From Deltaproteobacteria bacterium (GTDB lineage Bacteria; Myxococcota_A; JAADFL01), in contig JAADFL010000173.1 of assembly GCA_013152945.1 (NCBI GenBank), forward strand, positions 1-14,883: a stretch of 14,883 nucleotides of DNA, read 5' to 3'. The notes beneath the pieces were generated by a model. That model was not told the origin of the DNA. It did not search any database and saw nothing but the letters and a program-made list of their open reading frames with translations. Of the stretch, positions 1 through 6,460 are shown one piece after another; positions within the stretch are counted from its first letter, which is position 1; each line of letters begins with the position of its first letter. The position numbers were made by a program, and so were the translations under genes.

Positions 1-18
1 CACTGTTGAATATTCTTC

Positions 19-45
19 TTGACATCAAGGCGGAGAAAATATAGA
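19..45 (+). promoter_or_regulatory. candidate sigma-70 promoter for rplU-rpmA
   Basis: A perfect -35 hexamer TTGACA lies at 19-24 and a -10-like TATAGA at 40-45, separated by 15 bases, which is shorter than the usual 16-18. An alternative -10, TAGACG at 42-47, gives 17-base spacing but a poorer match. The position, about 40 bases before the rplU start, suits a ribosomal-protein promoter. This is seen only as a sequence match; the start site is not known. Confidence 0.4.
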
Positions 46-86
46 CGAATTCTCTTGCGGTTATTGGCCGCGATGCGGAGGATGGC

Positions 87-401
87 ATGACTTATGCGAT
101 AGTCAAGCATGGTGGCAGGCAGTTCAAGGTAACCGAGGGCAGTGAAGTCCTTGTAAACAGGTTGAACGTGGATGCAGGCTCTACGGTTGATTTGGATGAA
201 GTATTGCTTTTCGCAGGTGATGACGGCGTAAAAGTCGGCACACCATTCGTTGATGGGGCAAAGGTCCAGGCCCGGGTAGTGAAACATGAACGTGATGACA
301 AGATAATAGTCTTCAAGATGAAACGCCGGAAAGGTTACCGGAGAAAGGCCGGACACAGACAGGATCTTACAAGGCTGCTCATCACCAAGGTATCAGGTTG
401 A
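87..401 (+). CDS. rplU: 50S ribosomal protein L21
   Basis: L21 binds 23S rRNA in the large ribosomal subunit and is normally co-transcribed with L27. The 104-residue product has the usual bacterial length (about 103). It begins MTYAIVKHGGRQFKV, the typical L21 opening, and near its end carries the family signature region KGYRRKAGHRQ followed by LTRLLITKV. The ATG is preceded by GGAGG at 77-81 with a five-base spacer, which fixes the start. The gene ends 12 bases before rpmA, so the two form one transcription unit. Its 5' leader holds a TTGACA-type promoter match at 19-45. No truncation or frame problem is seen. Identification is secure by sequence motif and by the neighbouring rpmA. Confidence 0.97.
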   Translation: MTYAIVKHGGRQFKVTEGSEVLVNRLNVDAGSTVDLDEVLLFAGDDGVKVGTPFVDGAKVQARVVKHERDDKIIVFKMKRRKGYRRKAGHRQDLTRLLITKVSG

Positions 402-413
402 TCGGAGGCTGAA

Positions 414-668
414 ATGGCTCATAAAAAAGGGCAGGGAAGTTCCAGGAACGGGCGAGATAGCAATCCCCATTATAGGGGAGTAAAGAAATATGCAGGTGAA
501 AGGGTGAGAGCGGGAAACATTCTGGTAAGGCAAGTTGGAACAAAAATCCATCCAGGCAAGAACGTTGGTCTCGGCAGGGACTACACTCTTTTTGCAACTG
601 CCGACGGCATCGTCCAGTTCAAGGAGTCAAGAGGAAGAAAACTCCTTCACGTAATCACGAGCGAGTAG
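414..668 (+). CDS. rpmA: 50S ribosomal protein L27
   Basis: L27 sits near the peptidyl-transferase centre, and its flexible N-terminal tail contacts tRNA. The 84-residue product starts [16 protein letters not shown], the near-invariant L27 N-terminus. It has no Firmicutes-type cleavable N-terminal extension, so the protein is made in its mature form. The central [21 protein letters not shown] block is also characteristic. A strong ribosome-binding site, GGAGG, lies at 404-408 in the 12-base gap after rplU, supporting translation from a shared mRNA. In many bacteria obgE follows this pair; here it is absent from the window and a 384-base gap follows instead. The call is secure. Confidence 0.97.
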   Translation: MAHKKGQGSSRNGRDSNPHYRGVKKYAGERVRAGNILVRQVGTKIHPGKNVGLGRDYTLFATADGIVQFKESRGRKLLHVITSE

Positions 669-900
669 GTATCCTGATAGGCAGGGATATATTTATCGGA
701 TTAAGCTGGAAAACGTATTTCTTTCTTGGTCCGGCCAGCAGGAAAAATCTTGTTTTGACCAAAGGAAATTTGTTGGCGCTCAGTCATGCCATTGGTGACA
801 AGACCTGCCGGGTATGAATATCTCTGTCCTTGTAGGTCTTTCAATCCTTCGAAGTGACGGACTTTTGCCTGTAACTGAAAGAATGTGCGATTTTCACTCA

Positions 901-929
901 TTGGGTGGAACAGGAAAAAGATATATATT
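901..929 (+). promoter_or_regulatory. candidate promoter for the PilZ/FHA genes
   Basis: TTGGGT at 901-906 and TATATT at 924-929 are separated by exactly 17 bases. The -10 matches the sigma-70 consensus at five of six positions, the -35 at three. It lies in a local AT-rich patch about 125 bases before the GTG start at 1053, leaving room for a leader. This is a consensus match only and competes with the element at 946-974. Confidence 0.33.
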
Positions 930-945
930 AATTTGCGTATCTGTC

Positions 946-974
946 TTGACATTTTTCGAAATGGAATGTTAGCT
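946..974 (+). promoter_or_regulatory. second candidate promoter before the PilZ gene
   Basis: A perfect TTGACA at 946-951 is followed after 17 bases by TTAGCT at 969-974, which is a poor -10 box. A good -35 with a weak -10 can mark an activator-dependent promoter or be coincidence. It is listed as an alternative to 901-929. Confidence 0.2.
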
Positions 975-1052
975 CGTACTGTGGTAACTTGGATGTGCAC
1001 GGGCACGAGTCAGCCTTTTTAGAGGGCATATTGTAACCAAGGGGTTTCGAGT

Positions 1053-2447
1053 GTGAATGAATCTCATATCAAGAATCTTGCACAGCGTGAGGAACAGCTC
1101 GACCGGGAGGAGAGGGAGCTGACCAAACGTGAACAAATCGTCCTGAAAAATGAACGCGCTCATATTCGGAAAAAACTGGATCTTGCAGGGCATGAGCGCG
1201 AAATAGCCGCCATGGAGGCTGAACTGATGTCCATGGAGAATGGTCTGTACTCGGCAAGTGATTGGCGGCAAGGCGCAGGACAGGCCGGGCTTGTTGAAAT
1301 CGGGGATGGTTCCTACTCTTTTCAGGAGGTCGCGAAGCAAGAACGTTTACAGGCAATCGAATTACGAGAAGCAAGCATTGAAAAAAGGCGGATTGCTTTA
1401 CAGGCCCGGATTGAAGCAATGCAAAGAGAAGCCGAACGTTTCAAGGGTTACGATGCGGCCCTGAAGGGCCGGTCCATTACGGTTGAAAAAAGACGAAAAG
1501 AACTGGAAGAAATATCGACATTATTCAAAGCCGAGCAAAAAGCCGGCGCCCCGGCTCCGACAAATAAAAAACCAAAACCGGCTTCGGCCTTTAACCCAGG
1601 TATAACGAATCCGGCCCAGATAAGCCGGGATCCTCCACCTCGGCAACCCCCGGCGCCTGGTCCATTGGCGCCTTTGCATTCAGCGGCCAGGGAACCTAAA
1701 GTGATCGTATCACCTCCAAAACCTGCAGATGAACCTAAAGTGGTGATATCTCATCCGCAAAATACACCGCGGCCTGCAGTGCCGCCGCCCGCGGTGCCGC
1801 CCGCAGTGCCGCCCGTAGTGCCGCCGGCTTCGGCGCCGAAGCCTGCAGAAATGCCCCGGCCGGCAGTTGCTGCACCAAGTGTTGTTCCTCCTCGACAAAG
1901 CAGGCAACAACAGGAAAACCGGCGCGTTCCCGGCCAACTTCCTGAAAGGGCTGAACCGTCCCGTCCAAAGACAAGTCCTGTCCAAAACAGCCGAGCGCCT
2001 TCAATCAGCGGCATAGTAAGATTGGAGACAAAGAAAGAGGAGCCTGATACAAGTCCGGTAACAAAGCATCCAACAAAACCTCCTTTTGATATTGCGACCA
2101 GGGAGCACCAGCGGATTGAGCTTAAAACCGAGGTTAATTTCGAGAGTGAGACCAATTTCTACGTGGGTTGGTCCGGAGATATCAGCCAGGGGGGTATTTT
2201 TCTGGCGACTCATGAAGTCCTGGACAAGGGCACGCAGATCAAGCTGAAATTCAAGCTTCCGACAGGCAGGCAGATCATAGCACTTGGAGAGGTCGTTTGG
2301 GTCAAGGAATTCAACCAACTCGTTCCTGATCAAACTCCCGGAATGGGAATCAGATTCGTGGGGCTGGACCCTGCGGATGCAAGAGCCATTTCCTCTTTTA
2401 CCTTGAAAAGAGACCCCATATTCTATGACGATGAAAGTATTTCATGA
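1053..2447 (+). CDS. coiled-coil, proline-rich protein with C-terminal PilZ domain
   Basis: This 464-residue protein is probably a cyclic di-GMP effector. Residues about 5-60 and 90-162 are Glu/Lys/Arg-rich heptad-like coiled coil. Residues about 165-345 are a Pro/Ala-rich, probably disordered linker with AVPP repeats. Residues about 346-455 form a PilZ domain close in style to the subfamily found repeatedly in Myxococcus and other deltaproteobacteria. Both cyclic di-GMP motifs are intact: RxxxR (R350, R354) and DxSxxG (D376, S378, G381). No signal peptide or membrane segment is seen, so it should be cytoplasmic. Translation starts at GTG: an in-frame TAG at 1020-1022 leaves no other upstream start, and AAGGGG at 1039-1044 is a good ribosome-binding site. 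The FHA gene follows after 51 bases. The partner of the coiled coil is unknown. Confidence 0.82.
   Translation: MNESHIKNLAQREEQLDREERELTKREQIVLKNERAHIRKKLDLAGHEREIAAMEAELMSMENGLYSASDWRQGAGQAGLVEIGDGSYSFQEVAKQERLQAIELREASIEKRRIALQARIEAMQREAERFKGYDAALKGRSITVEKRRKELEEISTLFKAEQKAGAPAPTNKKPKPASAFNPGITNPAQISRDPPPRQPPAPGPLAPLHSAAREPKVIVSPPKPADEPKVVISHPQNTPRPAVPPPAVPPAVPPVVPPASAPKPAEMPRPAVAAPSVVPPRQSRQQQENRRVPGQLPERAEPSRPKTSPVQNSRAPSISGIVRLETKKEEPDTSPVTKHPTKPPFDIATREHQRIELKTEVNFESETNFYVGWSGDISQGGIFLATHEVLDKGTQIKLKFKLPTGRQIIALGEVVWVKEFNQLVPDQTPGMGIRFVGLDPADARAISSFTLKRDPIFYDDESIS
1776..1826 (+). repeat. 12-base tandem repeat encoding AVPP units
   Basis: Four near-identical 12-base units of the form GYRGTGCCGCCS occur at 1776-1787, 1791-1802, 1803-1814 and 1815-1826, with one extra CCC codon after the first. 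They encode the AVPP/VVPP repeats of the linker in the PilZ protein (residues about 242-258). The unit is a multiple of three, so gain or loss of copies would change linker length without breaking the frame. Confidence 0.8.
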
Positions 2448-2498
2448 TCGTGAGCACGATAATAAAGAATGTGGTGATCGATAGTCTTTGGTTATCCC

Positions 2499-3308
2499 AT
2501 GAGTAAGAAGTCAAAAAAGAACGCGGAGCAGACAAGACGTTCCGGTCGATTCTCCGGGCATACCGCCGCCAAGCGGAAAGATATTGGAAAAAGTAGCAGG
2601 GATAAAAAAAAAGATTCGAGTAACAATGTTTTCATCAGGCTTACCTTCCCGGGCGGTGATGTCGTGGCCTTGCCTCTCATGGAAGTTTTTTTACTGGGCA
2701 GAAGTGATGACTGCGATCTTGTTGTGCCCGAGTCGAATGTATCCAGGCGACATGCGGAAATACAACGGGTTCACAGGGGATTTAGATTGCGGGACCTTGG
2801 ATCCACCAATGGAACCTTTCGCAATGCCGACCGGGCCGGTGAACTGGAATTGAGGGATGGTGATATCATTCAGTTGGGGGAGACGGCCTTCCTGTGGGAA
2901 GTCCTGGTGAACAGCCGCAAGGGAATTCGTCCAATAAGGGATAAGATACTCGTAGATGCCACGGCCCGGCTGGAGGATGAGATCGAATCCAGTTCTTTTA
3001 TCTGGCTTGCCAGGCTTTCAAGGTTGAGGAAAGAACTGGCTCTCGCTGATTCGATTACTCACTTGGTCGTTTCACTGCCTCCGGACGGGATGCAAGACGT
3101 TCGAGGTTTTGCTTACAGTGTTACAGGTGACGGTACAGTGACGGCCAGGGATAGACTGGAGATTCGTCTGTCCCACGGCAGCCCGGTCATGAGAATGCTT
3201 TCCCGTGCCGTGTCAGAAACCACGTATACCCCCGAGCAGGTAGAGGAAATATCAAGGGGGGCGACCGAGGGCTCACTTCCATCAGAGGCCAGGCTCCTGG
3301 GCTTTTAG
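2499..3308 (+). CDS. FHA-domain protein with an unrecognised C-terminal region
   Basis: FHA domains bind phosphothreonine peptides, so this 269-residue protein is probably an adaptor in Ser/Thr-kinase signalling or in protein assembly. Residues 1-40 are very Lys/Arg-rich and likely disordered. Residues about 44-134 are the FHA domain with its conserved features: GR at 67-68, SxxH at 82-85 (S82, H85) and GSTNGTF at 101-107. Residues about 140-269 match nothing I recognise. There is no transmembrane segment. The ATG lies 51 bases after the PilZ gene and has only a weak upstream ribosome-binding site (GGTGAT near 2473 is too distant), so expression may depend on the upstream gene, or the true start may be internal. 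A run of nine A at 2604-2612 lies inside the basic N-terminus. The FHA call is strong; the biological role is unknown. Confidence 0.8.
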   Translation: MSKKSKKNAEQTRRSGRFSGHTAAKRKDIGKSSRDKKKDSSNNVFIRLTFPGGDVVALPLMEVFLLGRSDDCDLVVPESNVSRRHAEIQRVHRGFRLRDLGSTNGTFRNADRAGELELRDGDIIQLGETAFLWEVLVNSRKGIRPIRDKILVDATARLEDEIESSSFIWLARLSRLRKELALADSITHLVVSLPPDGMQDVRGFAYSVTGDGTVTARDRLEIRLSHGSPVMRMLSRAVSETTYTPEQVEEISRGATEGSLPSEARLLGF

Positions 3309-3459
3309 AGCTTTTGCAGGTATATAGGGCTCAAGGGCAAAAGGCCCGTATGGAACCTCTCGTTTGTCGACAATTCCCGGCCAACGGGAAAAACAAGAAC
3401 ACTTTCAGCAATGTCAGAGTTATGTTGTATCATGGATTTGATTTGTCAGGGAGAAGAAG
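3309..3459. other. intergenic region before addB with two palindromes
   Basis: This 151-base gap separates the signalling pair from the repair genes. It contains a perfect 10-base palindrome TTGTCGACAA (3364-3373), immediately followed by an inverted repeat TTCCCG/CGGGAA (3374-3379 with 3385-3390, five-base loop). The hairpin is followed by A-rich sequence, not a T-run, so it does not look like a terminator for the + strand. The two symmetric elements side by side could be an operator for the addB-addA unit. No convincing promoter hexamers are seen. The addB ribosome-binding site AGGGAG is at 3448-3453. Confidence 0.35.
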
Positions 3460-6435
3460 ATGAACCTCCTCATCAGAAAGATTGCTGAAATATGCAGCGA
3501 GCACCGGCTGGCTGAAAAAAGGCTGATTGCGCCTTCAAAAAGAATCGGCAGGCAATGGCTCGACCAGGTGGCTGGAAGCGGAGTGCCGGTGCTCAATGCA
3601 AGGATCGAGACAACCAAGTCAATGGCTATGGAAATTATTGCAAGAGCCGGGAATACGGAGATAAAGATTCTCGACAGGCAACATGTTCACGTGATCGTGG
3701 CCAATCTACTTGCTAATCTTGCACCTAGGAACCAGTATTTTAAAGATATTCCCATAACCTGGACAATGGTCAGGGCCTTTTCTTCCACTATCGGCGAGTT
3801 CAGGGCTTCCGGCCTTTCTTTGGAAAACATGAGTGAACACGCCTTTTCTCCGCAAGCAAAGGGAAGCGATATCCTGCAACTGTACAAGGCTTACATGGAG
3901 ACCATATCGCAGCGTGATTTCAAAGACGAAGCGCAAATTTACATCGATGCTGCAAAGGCGCTTGCAAAAGGTGAAGTAGAGCTTCCTGCCCATGTCATTG
4001 TGATAATTCCTGCAAGTCTCGCCCTGTCCAAGGTGCAAAGGTATTTTTTCAGTAATTTTGATGAGGCACGTGTATACAAGATAGACGATTTGAAAAATAT
4101 CAACGAACCGGACGTTGAACTGTCTTTTAACAGGGCAATAGGCGAAAAAATGGAAGTTCGCGCAGTACTGCGGACATGCGTTGAGATGGGCATTCCATTG
4201 GACAAAGTCGAGTTGGTCAATACAGATGATCGGTTTTTCGATCCGCTCGTGTACGAAGAAATGCAGCACATTTTCGGAACAGATGATTTCGATGACCTGC
4301 CCGGCTCTTTTGAAAACGGGTTGCCTGCATTTCTGTTCAATCCTTCCAGGGCATTAAAGTCCTGGGTGAGCTGGATCAGCCGGGATTTTCCCCAAACCAA
4401 GCTGACCAGGATGCTGAAATCAGGACTACTGACAGTGCCGAAGACAGAGTTTTCATCAGCCGGGTTGGCCGCAACACTCCAGTCGTTGCCCATATACCAA
4501 GGCCGGGATCGATACTTGGATGTAATATCAAGGGCGTTGTCGAACAGCCGCCCGGTTTATCACGGCTCTTTGAAGCCACGAGGCTTGAGCAGGGATTCCC
4601 TTGCTGTTTTGTACGATCTCGTCAAACAGCTCCTGAATTCCATAACAGGCACAAAAGGCCTTGAACTCATCGAGTCGGCGCAGACATTCTTGAACAGTCA
4701 TGCGAGGACTACGAACTTTTCGGAAGAGCATACGCGGCAACAACTCTTGGACAGCCTCAATAGTATGGTAGAAGCATTGCGTATCGAGGGAGTGCCAAGG
4801 GGATTTGACGCAGCCAATTGGCTCGCCGTATTGCCCGACCAAATCCGGGTGGCAGGCAGGGGGCCTGGTCCGGGCCGCATGCATGTTACTTCTCTGAAGG
4901 CCGGTTGCCACACCGGAAGAGAGTTTACATTTTTCGTTGGAATGGATGACTCGAGGTTTCCGGGCCCAGGGATCCAGGACCCTCTGGTGTTGGATTCGGA
5001 ACGTTCGGCGCTTTCCGTGGACCTGGCACAGAGATCAAGGGAGCCGTCCGATCAAATTGAACGTTTCAAGCGGCTTTTGTCCGGCCTTCAAGGCAAGGCC
5101 GTTATCTCGTATTCATGTTGGAACACCTTGGAGGGCAGGGAGATGTTTCCGTCCCCGGTCCTGCTTGATTTGACGAGGAGAAGAGGAGCGGATTCGCAAA
5201 GCCTGGCTGAAATAAAGGCATTCATCGGACCTGCGATAACTTTCATTCCATCGAGTCTGGACAATGTTTTGAACTCATCGGAAATATGGAGCCTGGCTGG
5301 TTGCAGGAGGGATGGTTGGTACGGGAATACCGTGGAAATGAAAAAGGCCCTGGTAAGTAGATTGCCTTTTTTAAAATACGGCCTTACAGCCAGGGCTGCC
5401 AGGCAATCCGGAGATGTCGGGGTATTTGACGGCGTTATTGGCAGGTTGCCGGATCTGGACCCCGGAGACGAAACCGCGGGTCCATTGTCGGCCAGCATGT
5501 TACAGGATCTTCTGGATTGCCCGTTTTACTTTTTCATGAATCATGTGCTTGGACTGGAACCTTTTCAAGAGTACGAGCCGGATCCGACGAAATGGTTGGA
5601 TCCCGCCGCCCGGGGCCAGCTTATGCACTCTTTCTTCAAGGAGGCCGTGGAACATGTAAAAAAAAGCCGGGATGTTTCAGACGAAGATATTGTTTCAAAT
5701 GTCCTTGAGCCTCTTATTGAAGAGTACAAACAATTATACCCGGTGTTGGACATACGGATTTTCGAAAGAGAGAGAGCAAGTCTCGAAGACTTGGCATATG
5801 CCTTTTTATTCGAAGAACGAATTCGAGGGACCGGCGAACCGTTGTTCATGGAGGTTGCCGTTGGATTGTCGCCGGATTCGAAAGGAACGCCGTTGGACAG
5901 CAGGGAGCCCGTGACATTGAATGTCAAAGGGGAGATATCGGCAAAATTCAGGGCCAGGATAGACAGGATCGACCGGGTAACAGGCAACGGCGGGTATTTC
6001 GAGGTATGGGATTACAAGACCGGCGGTGTTCCCTCCGGGGCAGCGCAAAAACCCTTTAAGAAAGGAAAATTGCTACAAGGATTGATATATGTATTGGTTG
6101 CCGAACATGCTCTCAAGAAACACTTTTCAAAAAACGCCAGGGTAAGAGCCTTTGGTTTTCTCTATACAGGAGCCAGGGATTTCGGCTTGAGAATCGAATG
6201 GCCGAGGCAATGTTTAGTGGATGGAGAAAAACTGCTGTGTCGGTTACTGGAAATGATCAGAAAAGGCTGTTTTCCGATCCCCCCGGACCAGAAGGAAAAG
6301 GCATGGATGAAGCAATTCGCCGACATAAGTGAATATGCGGATATTTCAGGTGTTGCATCCTTTAAGACAAAAGAGGCTGCCAAAAATCGCTATGGCGCCA
6401 TTGAGCCGTACATCGATGTTCTGGAATTCGAGTAG
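3460..6435 (+). CDS. addB: AddB-like subunit of AddAB helicase-nuclease
   Basis: AddB is the second nuclease subunit of AddAB, which resects double-strand breaks before RecA loading. The 991-residue product is a degenerate helicase body followed by a PD-(D/E)XK nuclease. It has no Walker A: the N-terminus begins at the strand after it (KRLIAPSKRIGRQ), and an in-frame TGA at 3439-3441 forbids extension. A helicase motif V remnant lies near residues 474-500. The nuclease (about 674-991) keeps its catalytic set: H723 in GQLMH, D835 in RIDRID, D851 and K853 in DYK, and QxxxY at Q873/Y877. Of the four iron-sulphur cysteines usual in AddB, only the first (C687 in LDCPFYFF) remains; the C-terminal CxxC-x5-C is A954, S957, S963. 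AGGGAG at 3448-3453 sets the start, and addA follows after 25 bases. Length is at the short end for AddB. Confidence 0.85.
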   Translation: MNLLIRKIAEICSEHRLAEKRLIAPSKRIGRQWLDQVAGSGVPVLNARIETTKSMAMEIIARAGNTEIKILDRQHVHVIVANLLANLAPRNQYFKDIPITWTMVRAFSSTIGEFRASGLSLENMSEHAFSPQAKGSDILQLYKAYMETISQRDFKDEAQIYIDAAKALAKGEVELPAHVIVIIPASLALSKVQRYFFSNFDEARVYKIDDLKNINEPDVELSFNRAIGEKMEVRAVLRTCVEMGIPLDKVELVNTDDRFFDPLVYEEMQHIFGTDDFDDLPGSFENGLPAFLFNPSRALKSWVSWISRDFPQTKLTRMLKSGLLTVPKTEFSSAGLAATLQSLPIYQGRDRYLDVISRALSNSRPVYHGSLKPRGLSRDSLAVLYDLVKQLLNSITGTKGLELIESAQTFLNSHARTTNFSEEHTRQQLLDSLNSMVEALRIEGVPRGFDAANWLAVLPDQIRVAGRGPGPGRMHVTSLKAGCHTGREFTFFVGMDDSRFPGPGIQDPLVLDSERSALSVDLAQRSREPSDQIERFKRLLSGLQGKAVISYSCWNTLEGREMFPSPVLLDLTRRRGADSQSLAEIKAFIGPAITFIPSSLDNVLNSSEIWSLAGCRRDGWYGNTVEMKKALVSRLPFLKYGLTARAARQSGDVGVFDGVIGRLPDLDPGDETAGPLSASMLQDLLDCPFYFFMNHVLGLEPFQEYEPDPTKWLDPAARGQLMHSFFKEAVEHVKKSRDVSDEDIVSNVLEPLIEEYKQLYPVLDIRIFERERASLEDLAYAFLFEERIRGTGEPLFMEVAVGLSPDSKGTPLDSREPVTLNVKGEISAKFRARIDRIDRVTGNGGYFEVWDYKTGGVPSGAAQKPFKKGKLLQGLIYVLVAEHALKKHFSKNARVRAFGFLYTGARDFGLRIEWPRQCLVDGEKLLCRLLEMIRKGCFPIPPDQKEKAWMKQFADISEYADISGVASFKTKEAAKNRYGAIEPYIDVLEFE

Positions 6436-6460
6436 AGCACCTTGCAGGGAGTAACCTATC

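Larger units (their letters stand above)
669..1052. other. 384-base intergenic region with inverted repeats
   Basis: No credible gene is seen here on either strand. Short inverted repeats are present: TATCCTG/CAGGGATA (670-676 with 682-689, one bulge), TTGGTC/GACCAA (726-731 with 757-762), AAGACCT/AGGTCTT (800-806 with 834-840), TCTTTCA/TGAAAGA (837-843 with 876-882) and TGAAA/TTTCA (876-880 with 892-896). The last three share bases and would be mutually exclusive. None is directly followed by a T-run, so no intrinsic terminator after rpmA can be called. Two promoter-like pairs lie at 901-974. The gap could hold a structured leader or a small RNA for the PilZ gene, but the stems are short enough to arise by chance. 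Confidence 0.5.

Noticed and set aside
670-695. Intrinsic terminator directly after rpmA
   Set aside because: The stem is short with a bulge and is followed by ATATTTAT rather than a T-run.
701-1006. Possible small gene on the - strand in the gap after rpmA
   Set aside because: No recognisable domain, it runs over the candidate promoters, and its composition does not resemble the neighbouring genes.
669-1052. Cyclic di-GMP riboswitch before the PilZ gene
   Set aside because: The position is tempting, but I could not find the conserved GEMM core or its GNAA tetraloop/receptor elements. Only generic short stems are present.
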